64,000 bases of DNA from Oreohelix idahoensis (lineage: Eukaryota; Mollusca; Gastropoda; Stylommatophora; Oreohelicidae): assembly GCA_024509875.1 (NCBI GenBank), contig JAMPIV010010581.1, positions 1 to 64,000 of the forward strand. Reading direction: 5' to 3'. The notes below the pieces were generated by a model that worked only from the letters and a program-made list of their open reading frames with translations, did not search any database and had not been told where the DNA came from. Each line of letters begins with the position of its first letter. The stretch's first letter is position 1. This document shows, one piece after another, positions 21,801 to 30,681 of the stretch. A program made the translations under genes and the position numbers.

Positions 21801-23773
21801 GGTTTTCCCCTTTTGAACTTGTCTTTGGCGCGCAACCGCGCGGCCCTATGTCTTTACTTCACGATCTAATCACTGCCGATAATATTAGCGATGAGACTCA
21901 ATCTTCTTATGAGTACGTCATTGCTCTTAGGCAAAAGATCATCGAGGCATGCAAACTAGCAACTTCGTCTTCAGAATTTGCTAAAGAAAAGGCAAGGCAG
22001 TTTGCAAATAAGAATAGATGTCTACGACAACTTTGTCCAGGTGACAAAGCTCTCGTTCTACTTCCTTCAAGGGAGAACAGACTTCTAATTGCATGGAAAG
22101 GTCCATATGCAATAGTCTCCAAAATTTCTGATGTCGACTATGTTGTCGATATTGATGGAAAGCATAAAACTTTCCACATAAATATGCTCACAGAATTTTA
22201 TGAAAGACCTGACTATTTGCAGCCTATTTTCCAGGCTACGGACAATTCACAAGCAACTCATGGTCAGTACTCATCTCTGTCAGTTATACAGGATGAGGAA
22301 ACTACTTTTTCTGATGTCAATCTTCCTCTTTCTATGGTCCCACTTTATTCTACGGAATCTTGGAAAAACGTGACCGTTTCTCCAAATCTTTCCGCTGAGG
22401 AACATCGACAAGTTTCTTCGATGTTGCAAACATTTCAGGATGTTCTTACAGACATCCCGGGACACACACATGTCATAGAACATGACATTGTGCTAACTGA
22501 TCACAATCCTATCAGAGTCAGACCATATCCAATACCTATTCATTTCCAGTCTCAAGTCGAAAAAGAGTTGGATGAAATGATACGTTTGGAAATCATTGAA
22601 CCATCCACTTCAGCATACTCTTCGTCTATGGTTATTGTTCGAAAGAAGGATAATAACATTCGCATTTGCGTAGATTATCGCAAATTGAACCAAGTTACGA
22701 AGTTCGATGCTGAACCTATGCCTTCATTAGAAGAGCTACTCAATAAACTTTCTAATTCTAGATTCTTTACCAAACTAGATTTGTCTAAAGGTTATTGGCA
22801 AGTCCCGCTAACTGAACGTGCCAAACCTTTTACAGCTTTTTCTACACCTAGGGGTTTATTCCAATGGAATTTCATGCCTTTTGGTCTTATGAACGCCCCT
22901 GCTACATTCGTACGCATGATGCGGCGAATTCTCGCATATCGTACAGATGTCATAGCATACCTAGATGATATCTGTCTATTCAGTGATTCTTGGGAAGATC
23001 ACTATTTGGGTTTATACGAATTACTGTCTACTCTTCGCGAGTATAACTTGACTGCAAAACCCTCTAAAGCCTTTATAGGATTTAGCGAGATTTCTTTCCT
23101 AGGTCATCGGGTTGGTCATGGTCTTTTAAAGACAGAGGACCACAATGTTTCAAAAATACTTAACATTTCGGTCCCTAAGACGAAGAAACAAGTAAGGAGT
23201 CTATTAGGTTTGATTCAATTCTACGGACGATTCATTCCGAATCTGTCCTCCATTATGGCACCGCTTTCTACTTTATTGAAGAAAGGGTCGCCTAATCTGA
23301 TCCGCTGGTCTAAAGAATGTCAATCCTCATTGGACCAGGTTAAAGCCCTATTTTCATCTCCACCTATTCTTAAGTTACCTACTATTGAGAAGACTTTTGT
23401 TCTTCGAAGTGACGCCTCGTCAACAGGGATTGGGGCAGCACTAATGCAGGAGTATTCTGATACTTTGCATCCGGTGATGTATATCTCTAGGAAATTAAAC
23501 GCTGCAGAAAAGAATTACTCGGTTTTAGACCGTGAGTTATTGGCTATGGTATGGTCTATTCTGAAGTTACAAAGATTTCTTCTAGGCGCACATTTCATTG
23601 TGGAAACCGACCAGAAAGCGCTTACTGCTATTCAGAGCAAAAACTTGAAGAGCTCGAGGTCCACTCGTTATGCCATAGCTCTTCAACCATTTCATTTCTC
23701 GGTTCGAGCTATCCGTGGTTCGGATAATGTAATGGCAGACATTCTGTCCAGATGTCCACACGATTCCACATGA
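18854..23773 (+). CDS. Gag-Pol polyprotein, Gmr1-like (PR-INT-RT-RH)
   Basis: A single 1639-codon frame from ATG 18854; a TTG nine bases upstream is also in frame, but ATG is preferred. Residues ~32-155 are a K/E/Q-rich coiled coil with repeated EAENKRLE-type units. Residues 176-345 are a retrotransposon capsid-like region, and ~370-515 are basic and N/Q/R-rich. C527, C530, C544 and H546 may bind zinc in place of a CCHC knuckle. The protease has LFDSG (D580). Integrase has H776, H783, C813, C816, then D846, D906, E942 (DD35E) and a GPY/F motif at W1081. Reverse transcriptase has LDLSKGYWQ (D1309) and YLDD (1369-1372). RNase H has D1520, E1561, D1586, D1629. The product would make the particle, copy RNA to DNA and integrate it. 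No stop or frameshift separates gag from pol. Confidence 0.97.
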   Translation: MSTFEYFIEQGKALGKTGDKLEEFATVQYAKALKSEEKKMKEQTEQKRIEAEIEQKKLQMQVEEKRFQMEKQKREAESQEKRLQAEAENKRLEKEAENKRLEIEAEGKKLQAQAEERKLQAEAEERRLQREADERKAKMEHDEKVLALELEKLKLLNTGNANDANKVSNKTNAKDFKLNLPAFNPSIDDITFYLDRFESACNVHNIDKTLYVYHLSKILRGDALTLLSMVDVPDKNNYEVVRAALLKKYQLNEDGYRLKFKTMLPETGVEFSEFISGIRLTFLRWVELSKTENTFEALMDLLLRDKVMSSVNEAFLSFLHERKPKNIKEMEEYCSQYVTAHPHITISNSKVKEGLPVASAAPYGPNFMRKFQGSQKNFNKKSNRNYAQNHSDQFQGDSSSQNWRQPNTTRYSTPVNFRNFHKGNRYRGKYFMQRPQYQDNRGSQQHRDSNDSYGNWNSNQDKNYSRDFNDNCRGNNGRGRSQHKRKRYQQTNSVQQESQGADKQVNNDKDHNAIGCSSFDFGRANKCIQCSTLFDPKTVSTLSCGHPLPALPANVAHDGRGSLILHKGLVNSNPVSVLFDSGCTTVGVRQSLVDPSCATGKVIKCVTFGGTLEKYPTAIIHIATPFFTGEVHACLLPNPIADLIIGRIHGVRECTPQQIAVWEEQNIEATNAVVTRAHALDPPQTSLTNNDEVNDQDSHLTITRDSFIKLQEEDPSLQKFFILAKKGDPNQNTNRKSWISMKNGVLVRMVQDSTTSTHSQILVPKSMRLQILQHAHDSQCAGHMGFSRTKSRVLAAFFWPFVSKDIRMYCRSCKVCQEVKSKGPRHAAPIQAADIPIRPFQKMAIDIIGPFRIKSARGHQFILTCVDMCTRWPEAIPLKSISTADIADALWLIFSRLGFPGEILSDHGTQLISDTMSQVMSMLHIKRSLSSIYHPMSNGLVERLNRTLKTLLGKITEDHPQDWDRVLPAALFAYREVPNEHTGFSPFELVFGAQPRGPMSLLHDLITADNISDETQSSYEYVIALRQKIIEACKLATSSSEFAKEKARQFANKNRCLRQLCPGDKALVLLPSRENRLLIAWKGPYAIVSKISDVDYVVDIDGKHKTFHINMLTEFYERPDYLQPIFQATDNSQATHGQYSSLSVIQDEETTFSDVNLPLSMVPLYSTESWKNVTVSPNLSAEEHRQVSSMLQTFQDVLTDIPGHTHVIEHDIVLTDHNPIRVRPYPIPIHFQSQVEKELDEMIRLEIIEPSTSAYSSSMVIVRKKDNNIRICVDYRKLNQVTKFDAEPMPSLEELLNKLSNSRFFTKLDLSKGYWQVPLTERAKPFTAFSTPRGLFQWNFMPFGLMNAPATFVRMMRRILAYRTDVIAYLDDICLFSDSWEDHYLGLYELLSTLREYNLTAKPSKAFIGFSEISFLGHRVGHGLLKTEDHNVSKILNISVPKTKKQVRSLLGLIQFYGRFIPNLSSIMAPLSTLLKKGSPNLIRWSKECQSSLDQVKALFSSPPILKLPTIEKTFVLRSDASSTGIGAALMQEYSDTLHPVMYISRKLNAAEKNYSVLDRELLAMVWSILKLQRFLLGAHFIVETDQKALTAIQSKNLKSSRSTRYAIALQPFHFSVRAIRGSDNVMADILSRCPHDST

Positions 23774-24534
23774 TTCTTCTGTCATATATATATATTTCCT
23801 GATATACAGTCCAATGTTATAATGACATGTTAGTAGATTTTGTCTCACTTTTTTTTTTTGAGGGAAATTTATAACATTGTACCATGTAATTATCTAAGAA
23901 GGCTTAGTTAGTGATATACGGGCCAAAAGATCACTCGGCCACATTTAAATAAATTATTTTCAGGATTGTATTAAGAAATTTACCAGTTGTCTTTAAGATT
24001 TGTGTTATTGATATTTTCGCAGCACATCATTGAAGTCTGCGAGTTTATGTCCATTGTGGAACTTTGAGGATATCAAGTCCTGTCCTACATTGGGAGCGGA
24101 TGATGTCCACATCTTCTTCTATTGAATGTTTTATGTCACCGAAGAGCAACACATGTATTACTTATTAATTACTGTTACTTTATATAATGTAATAATATAG
24201 TGCGGTATATTAGTAAATTACACCGCTATTTGCAACACATTGTATGATAACACATAATATATTTAATTTCATATATTGGTATGAGTATAATTTGATTGTC
24301 ATTATGTTGTTGCCATCATTGTGGCGTGTGTTGGTGGCACCTTCCTGGAATATATCAGCGTATACTTAGATAAATTTTTTCTCTAAGGATCTGAGATATG
24401 ATCTCAGTGTCGCTCCATGCGTTGAGCTAATTTGTTAGGTATATATCCACGCATCATACGTGCGTTAGGAGCCTAGATTTTTTCCGGCTCCAGGATTTAA
24501 AAAAAAAAAAATGTCCCATTTTTTTTTTTTTTCC
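23774..24534 (+). other. 3' untranslated region of the LTR element
   Basis: About 760 bp with no envelope-like or other long frame. Close to the 3' LTR a poly-A run and a poly-T run face each other around ATGTCCCAT (24498-24532), forming an imperfect stem. Confidence 0.6.
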
Positions 24535-24542
24535 AGGGAGGG
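24535..24542 (+). promoter_or_regulatory. Candidate polypurine tract
   Basis: AGGGAGGG ends eight bases before the 3' LTR (24551), the expected place for plus-strand priming. The intervening TGCGGTAA is not pure purine, so the exact primer end is uncertain. Confidence 0.5.
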
Positions 24543-24550
24543 TGCGGTAA

Positions 24551-25934
24551 TGTTACGCACGGATCATTATTATTTTTCGTTTGTATAAACATTTTTTCAT
24601 ATGTATGATCATTTTTTTGACTGAAGTGTGTATTATGTTTTCTATGGTCAAAGGGACATAATCCGAGTTATCGAGACTACAATTTGTTAGGAGTTGCCTT
24701 CTCTTGTATAGAGACACGTTCGGTCTATAATTTCTTGAACGAAGCGTGACCACATCTCCTTATTTGGTAGTATCAGTCAACTATGGTAGATGTCTGAAAC
24801 CTTTCTTAACGCTTCTTTTCATGACCATAAAAGGCGCGACTGTGTAAGACTTTTATCTCGAATGTTCTTCGAATCGTCTTATTGTGAACGGCAACTCAGA
24901 GATTGTCGTTCTGCGCATGTCAAACCGGGAGTTCGTTCTGTGTGTTCCGCCCAGTTGGGGCAGTTTAGAAATGGTTTAAGAAGCGAGCAGACGCAACTGC
25001 GTCTTGTGATTCTCTGAGGGAAATACAGTGTCTTAGTGAGTTAGTTAGCTAACTAGACTATTTCCCAGTATTATGCAGCCTGCCTGGAGGCATATGTTCA
25101 TGGTTGATTTTCCGAAATAAGGTAATTCCTCTTGTATCGAACTTTATGCTATCATCTAGAGGTTCGTCATTTTGTCGCCTATTTGCTCGCCTGTGTGATG
25201 CAAAATGGAGAGGTACTTTGACTAGGATTAAGTCACCAGTATCTGTATACCTGAACTAGTTAAATATATATGGGTCGCTCTAGACCAACAAGACTGTTGT
25301 CTGTGTTCCAGGATTCGTTATATCAGAGATCACGTCCAAGTCAGATGGTTAGACTTAGGAACATTATAAAGGTCGAGCTGACCTGTAGCCCATGTATGCT
25401 ATTCACGTGCAGACAGTGAACGGACTTATTGTATACAACTGATCTGCTAGCATCAGAATGGGAGCATTTATTATTGTTTATGAACATTGAAGATCTGTAG
25501 CTGACACTGTTGCAGAAGTTATAGAAATTATTATTATTTATACAGCTTCACGAACTAGCACTCGATGATTGATGAATTTCTGAATCTATTGAACTGTGAT
25601 GTCTTATGACGCATATATACAACAGCTATCATTGCTGACTACAGAAATTGTTTTCAATGTGCCATATCATCTTGCTGAACTCGTTAACCATGTTGATGTC
25701 ATAAGTATCATGACTGTTTTGTGGCGTGCAATAAATGAAAGAAACTTATACAACGAAGTTACCCTTTCTATGACTCTACACGTCATGTTGCCTGTGTGAT
25801 AACCCATTGAACTGTTCCACTACCACATACACAGCAACATCCTAAATCAGAGAAGACACCTACATCTTACACTTTAACACCAGGTGTCGATAAGGGTGGC
25901 AAGTTACCACTTCAGCACAAATCCACCCTTATCA
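24551..25934 (+). repeat. 3' LTR (1384 bp)
   Basis: Same length as the 5' LTR, with no difference found in the blocks compared. AATAAA at 25730-25735 is a plausible polyadenylation signal. Followed directly by the second CCCGG. Confidence 0.97.
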
Positions 25935-25939
25935 CCCGG

Positions 25940-27105
25940 CCTGATGGATGCAGATCATCATCTAATAAGAAAGGTGGAATCTAGTTCCACTGTACAGCAC
26001 ATCCCGTCAAAAACTACAGTTATAAAAACCACACATAATAAAAATAAAACAAAAACATTTAATGATGACATATGAAGGACATTGGTTAAATAAAGTGAAT
26101 TCTACAGTCCAGGGACAGTGATTATAGATTAGTAAAGAAAGTAATTGACATTATCTCGTTACCTTTACCATATTATTCTTTATGGAAAAGTACATTCCAT
26201 ATTATTTATTTAATGTTGTAAATACCATTTGATTTCTTTTAGAATTCCTGACCGAAAAAATAAATCGGTAGAGGACACATAAATTGTAAATAATTTCAGT
26301 CAGTCTTGCTTAATAATTCTTATTAAGTTAATGTTCTGTACTGAGATTTATTACATATAATTAATTCAATTTCCCCCAAGATAATTAGCCAGTAAAACAA
26401 AAGTATATTCATTAATCAATGTGGGATCTAGAGAGGTAGCAGATAGATCTTCAGTACCCCACACTATCATCATACTTGAAGGTTTACATAGCTTGACCCC
26501 ACTATTGATGTTGATACACCCTTGCTCTTTTCAGAGAAGGGGGTATTTCTTATAAGACCTGTCTCTTATCTGGCACTATCCCGGTATCATCTGATACACC
26601 TTTGTGTCCAATAAAGTCTTTATTTTAATTACATCCAAACCTCTCGCGACAATTAATTACAATTATCAGACTTCACAGTTCTATATTTCTTATATCACCA
26701 TATTAAAAATTATTCCATTACATCATTACACATTTTATTTACGTCTGCATAATAATTCTAGCTTTGCTAGCTTAACTCGATTCTGAGTTCATATTTTATT
26801 TTCATTTGGCTTACCACGCCATTTTATTACTAACGCATCAATTATTGATTATTCTGGCACAAATCTAAGTGGCATCAGCCACACTGTGCTATACACTGTG
26901 AGGTAGTTAAAATCACATTAATTAAAAACACTTCCGATCGGCCCCAAGGGCATAACGCAGACTGTTTGTAACTATGTATTTCACATCATCGTTCTATACG
27001 TGATACGTCTTAGTGTGTCTCTAGTTGGGATGCTAAATGGTGCAATCATCCTGACCGAAAATAAACCAGGCAAGATGATTACCCACCATGAAGCAGCCCT
27101 CAACA
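25940..27105. other. Interior of the 3.76-kb hAT element, right half
   Basis: The frame to 26075 is the continuation of the exon-like frame cut by the retrotransposon, and an AATAAA follows near 26090. The rest is AT-rich and shows no domain. Confidence 0.4.
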
Positions 27106-27480
27106 GCTTCTTAAGATGCTGTAAAGGGGTAAAGGCTTCTTAAACTGCTGTAAAGGGGTGTGAGGCTTCTTAAGTTGCTGTAAAGGCTTCCTAAGATGCT
27201 GTAAAGGGGTGTGAGGCTTCTTAAGATGCTGTAAAGGGGTGCGAGGCTTCTTAAGAAGCTGTTAAGGGGTAAAGGCTTCTTAAGATGCTGTAAAGGGGTG
27301 CGAGGCTTCTTAAGAAGCTGTAATGGGGTAAAGGCTTCTTAAGATGCTGTAAAGGGGTGCGAGGCTTCTTAAGAAGCTGTAAAGGGGTAAAGGCTTCTTA
27401 AGAAGCTGTAAAGAGGTAAAGGCTTCTTAAGATGCTGTAAAGGGGTGCGAGGCTTCTTAAGAAGCTATTAAGGTGTGCGG
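27106..27480 (+). repeat. ~30-bp subterminal minisatellite, about 13 units
   Basis: The unit is GCTTCTTAAGATGCTGTAAA plus GGGGTGCGAG, alternating with variants carrying AAGAAGC and GGGGTAAAG. One unit is shortened to about 20 bp. The palindromic TTCTTAAGAA core echoes the TIR's TTCTTAACC. Confidence 0.93.
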
Positions 27481-27537
27481 GACGTCTATAAGGTTAAGAA
27501 ACTCTGATCTAAAGTGACAAAGATGGAGTCATGGAGC

Positions 27538-27720
27538 AGTCAAAATGGATAAATTATCACATGAAATGTTACAAAACGCCATTAAAAATGGATAAAAATT
27601 ATCACATGAAATTTTAAAACACGCCATTCAAAATGGATAAACATTATTACATCAAATGCTCAACAAAAAAAAACCGCCATTCAAAATGGATAAATTATCA
27701 CAATGATAAAAAACGCCATA
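27538..27720. repeat. ~43-53-bp imperfect tandem repeat, 4 units
   Basis: AAAATGGATAAATTATCACA and CGCCATTCAAAATGG recur with spacings of 43, 45 and 53 bp immediately outside the 3.76-kb hAT element. Confidence 0.8.
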
Positions 27721-28022
27721 TCTTCCCCATCATTCAGCCGATCCAGTACAATGGTTATGCAAGATAAAGAAGACAGAAGACAATGCATACCAGACACAAC
27801 AGAACCTTCATTAATGCTGCTAGCACTGTTGACAAACCTCCTCTTTCTATTTTCTTGTTTGTAAGTGTCTACAAGTAGTTCCCGGGGGCCTCTGAGGAGA
27901 TAACACAAGAATATGACTGCTGCTCCCTCATGCATGTCGTACAAGGCAACTAACGAGAGGTTGTGCATGGGGCTGGCAACCTCCTCATGTAAGACAAACT
28001 GCGACAGAAACAACTGATACAA
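27681..28022 (-). CDS. Unrecognised 113-aa open frame, possible host exon
   Basis: A minus-strand frame with mixed composition (LSLVALYDMHEG, YLLRGPRELLVDTYKQENRK, SCITIVLDRLNDGED) that looks more protein-like than its neighbours. An acceptor-like TTTCTGTCGCAG precedes codons near 28003, so the real segment could be an internal exon of about 27722-28003; the last residues fall in a repeat. Copy 2 encodes the same 113 residues, with one synonymous change noticed. No domain is recognised. It could be an old transposon piece. Confidence 0.3.
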   Translation of the reverse strand: MYQLFLSQFVLHEEVASPMHNLSLVALYDMHEGAAVIFLCYLLRGPRELLVDTYKQENRKRRFVNSASSINEGSVVSGMHCLLSSLSCITIVLDRLNDGEDMAFFIIVIIYPF

Positions 28023-28027
28023 GTATC

Positions 28028-28400
28028 AATCAATCAATCAATACTCTTTAGCTCCCTGAGGAGCATAGGCCTTCAACAAACACATGCCAAGTCTTCCTGT
28101 CCTGTGCCATCCACTCAAGTTTTTTCCCATGTTTTCCTCATTATTTTCACCTCTATATCCAGTTCTCTTCTCCATGTGTTTTTTGGTCTACCTCTGCCTC
28201 TCTTTCCCTGTGGATTCCAGAACAAGGACTGCCTTGTAATGCCATCAACAGGTTTCCTCAATGTGTGTCCTATCCATCGCCATCGTCTTCTTCTCAATTC
28301 TTGTTCCACTGGCACTTGTCTGGTTCTTGTCATCAATTCCACATTTGCGACTGTCATACCATTTCAGTCCTTCTATTCTACGCAAGGATACAAGTGTACA
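28028..28400 (-). pseudogene. LINE ORF2 C-terminal tail (RTE-like)
   Basis: The minus strand reads LRRIEGLKWYD, then RRRRWRWIGHTLRKP, GKRGRGRPKNTWRREL and a terminal GLCSSGS-like end with an (ATTG)n tail (28028-28043). This is the conserved tail after the reverse transcriptase in RTE-like LINEs, and it is 5'-truncated. Two bases are missing near 28350 relative to copy 2, which breaks the frame here. Confidence 0.85.
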
Positions 28401-28401
28401 T

Positions 28402-28497
28402 GAGTACTTTGTGCAGGTTTCTTGCAATGGAACCAACAGCACTAGTGGCTCCATGCATGTGGAGCAGAAGGGAAGATGATGATGATGATGATGACGA
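28402..28497 (+). mobile_element. LINE 3' tail with (GAT)n, opposite orientation
   Basis: GTGCAGGTTTCTTGCAATGG, AGTGGCTCCATGCATGTGGA and (GATGAT)n make the 3' end of another LINE. It abuts the truncated 5' side of the minus-strand tail. Confidence 0.55.
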
Positions 28498-28639
28498 GGT
28501 GTCTATGTTGACTGGTGCATTGGCTAAATAAAACAACATGACTACAGCAATGGCGTGGTTCCTTACCTTCTAACAAAATTTTCAGATATCTGTCAAAGAA
28601 TTCATTTTCTCTCCCATAGACCATCAACAATTATCTTCC

Positions 28640-28975
28640 CAGCTCTCACATGCTTCGCGTCTGCTCAAAGTTGATCCACGTCTTCTTTATCGCTTTCATT
28701 TCTGTCTCCAGTTCTCTCCTCCATTCATTTTTTGGTCTCCCTCTACCTACCTTACACTTAGGATTTCAGAACAAGGACTGCCTTGTAAATTGATCACCAG
28801 GTTTCCTCAGTGTGTGTCCTATCCATCGCCAGCGTCTTCTTCTCATCTTTAGAAATTAAATTATTATACCCTGGGGATTCCACAACAAGGACTGTCTTGT
28901 TCATAGATAAACAGGTTTCCTCAGTGTGTGTCCATTCCATCGCCAGCACCTTCTTCTCATCTTTAGAATTTAAAT
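28640..28975 (-). pseudogene. Two decayed LINE tail fragments
   Basis: The minus strand reads RRRRWRWIGHTLRKPGDQFT (28840 down), then RGRPKNEWRRELETEMKAI. A second partial duplicate of the GHTxxxP region lies at 28870-28975. Same family as 28028-28400, with stops and a local duplication. Confidence 0.7.
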
Positions 28976-29227
28976 TATTTACTTTGGCTGACATGTCCAT
29001 ACTTTTTTTAAGTTTAGTTGGCTTAAAGTTTCTGTAAGATGGGGTATGTTATAGACTTATACAACCGAAATATATAGATGTGCATGTCAACTCAGATATA
29101 CGATTTACAAACAAAAAAGAAACCATCAGACAAACAAACTTACAAATTCAAAAGTATAAAATATTCCAGGAGAACAACAGTAGTGGATCATGAACCGCAG
29201 AATATTAGTACTGGAAAAATATAATAT

Positions 29228-29443
29228 GGGGAGCTGCGGTAGCGCAGTAGTTTTTGCACTGGCTTCCTAGTTCGGTGGTCCATGGTTTGATCCCCAGTTC
29301 AGGTGGGATTTGTAGACTGCAAACAGCTCCAGGGTTGACCCAGCCTCATGAATTGGGTACCAGAGCAACTCTGGGAAGGTTAAGGCGGCCGGCGTGATGC
29401 TGACCACATCACCCCAAGTGTGCCGATGGTTAAGAAAATATGG
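29228..29443 (+). mobile_element. tRNA-derived SINE
   Basis: A GGGGAGCTGCGG start, box A TAGCGCAGTAG (29240-29250) and box B GGTTTGATCCC (29284-29294) form a tRNA-like RNA polymerase III promoter. A ~140-bp body follows (GGGTACCAGAGCAACTCTGG, GGCCGGCGTGATGCTGACC). Sequence after the adjoining hAT (CCATATTCCCAATATGCC) may be its continuation, which would place hAT-A inside the SINE. Confidence 0.8.
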
Positions 29444-29451
29444 GCCTAACA

Positions 29452-30673
29452 TAGGGTTCCCATAATGTTTTGTTCAAAAACCGGGACATTTCCAAATTTT
29501 TACCTAAAAAACCCGGGACATTTTGTAAAAAAACGGGACATGTTAAAAATTAAAGTAAAGCACAAATAAATCTATTATATATTATATGTTGCACTTAAAA
29601 TAAGATACTGGTATAAAAATACACACATTAACTAACACAACTTCCACTTTAAAAAAGAATTCTAAATTACAAACATACTTAATTAGAAAAATCGCACCTT
29701 TAAAAAATACACAATAGTCAAGTTTATATTTCAGATTCATCAGAATATTTATCAGATTTATGGGCCTGTTCAAGAAGTTTTTTTTCTTCTGATATTCGGA
29801 CAAAGAACTCAGCACAAGAGAAATCCTTAAAATGGGTCTTTATAATGGTTAAAGCTTTCACTGTCTCAATTTTAAGTCTGTTTTTTTCGTCTGTCCAAAG
29901 CCCATTTATTAATGAAAAAATACGTTCAACTGCTGCATTGGATCCTGGCAGTGCCAAACAAAAACTAACTAGGCATTTCAGGTTCTCAGCATTTATATCC
30001 TGCTTTGTAAAATGAGCGAACATCTCACACCATTTTTCACTGACACTTTGATCCTTCAGTTCACTCCACACATCAAATTTGCTTTCACAATATTTTTTCA
30101 CACATGCAAACTCATCAAATAAGTCCTCTTCATTCACAGTAAAATTTGGTGATACTGTCTTCGTGAATATGTAGCTTTCTTGGAAGTTCTTCCAAGTCAC
30201 AGACTCCTTTCCCTTCAAATTGATCCAATCCATAGACTGACGAGGCGTAAGAAATGGTGTACACCACTCTTGAATATATTCAATGCAGGTGTCATAGAAA
30301 TCTACTGCATAGCTTTGAAACTTTTCAACTGTTATGTGTCCTTCTTTTTCTAATTCTTGCAACTGATTTCTCACAGTAGTAGTAAGAAACTTTTCTGCCT
30401 TCCTGTAGTTAAATCATTTGGTAGATGCTCACTGAACACTGTTTTGGTCGACTTTCGAATTTTTGTTCGAGATTCAAACCGAGGGTTCACTGTAACCGGA
30501 AATTGATAAAGTAACACTACTAAAACACGGAATAAAATCTGTTACCCAAAGGTTTTTTTTTTTTAGGAAGGGCCCTTAAAAAGCGGGACATTTTGAATAA
30601 ATTCGGGACACCGGGACATTTTATTTAAAAAAACGGGACTGTCCCGGGAAAAACGGGACGAATGGGAACCCTA
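29452..30673 (-). mobile_element. hAT-A element, internally deleted (1222 bp)
   Basis: Ends TAGGGTTCCCAT in inverted orientation, flanked by a perfect 8-bp target duplication GCCTAACA (29444-29451 and 30674-30681). CGGGACATTTT words cluster near both ends, as subterminal motifs. It encodes only the C-terminal part of a transposase. Confidence 0.95.
29724..30374 (-). pseudogene. hAT transposase, C-terminal part
   Basis: A 216-aa frame containing the hAT dimerisation region: AENLKCLVSFCLALPG, NAAVERIFSLINGLW, EKNRLKIETVKALTIIKTHF. The zinc finger and most of the catalytic domain are absent because the element is internally deleted upstream. The hAT-B copy (31555-32685) extends 160 residues further toward the N terminus. 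Confidence 0.9.
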
Positions 30674-30681
30674 GCCTAACA

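Larger units (their letters stand above)
15849..25934 (+). mobile_element. Gmr1-like Ty3/gypsy LTR retrotransposon (10,086 bp)
   Basis: Two 1384-bp LTRs with TG...CA ends flank a 1.6-kb leader, one gag-pol frame and a ~780-bp 3' region. The target duplication CCCGG lies at 15844-15848 and 25935-25939, and copy 2 shows the empty site with a single CCCGG (52300-52304). Domain types are Ty3/gypsy (HHCC zinc finger and GPY/F module in integrase, YLDD reverse transcriptase), but integrase lies before reverse transcriptase, the Gmr1-group order. No envelope frame is seen. Confidence 0.97.
13650..27506. mobile_element. ~3.76-kb hAT-like element, copy 1, split by LTR retrotransposon
   Basis: The left end CAGTACTTCTTAACC and the inverted right end CAGAGTTTCTTAACC form a 15-bp TIR with three mismatches. 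Perfect 8-bp target duplications ATCTAAAG lie at 13642-13649 and 27507-27514. Removing the LTR element leaves 3766 bp. Copies of a ~30-bp motif containing CTTCTTAAG lie near both ends (two at the left, about thirteen at the right), like hAT subterminal transposase-binding repeats. No transposase domain is visible, so I infer a long non-autonomous element. Confidence 0.85.

Noticed and set aside
23774..24534. Envelope gene after pol
   Set aside because: No frame of useful length and no signal or membrane segment between RNase H and the 3' LTR.
27106..27480. CRISPR-like array
   Set aside because: Units are contiguous 30-bp repeats without unique spacers, in a eukaryotic hAT element.
29228..29300. 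Functional tRNA gene
   Set aside because: A and B boxes are present, but a SINE body follows and no cloverleaf with paired acceptor ends is evident.
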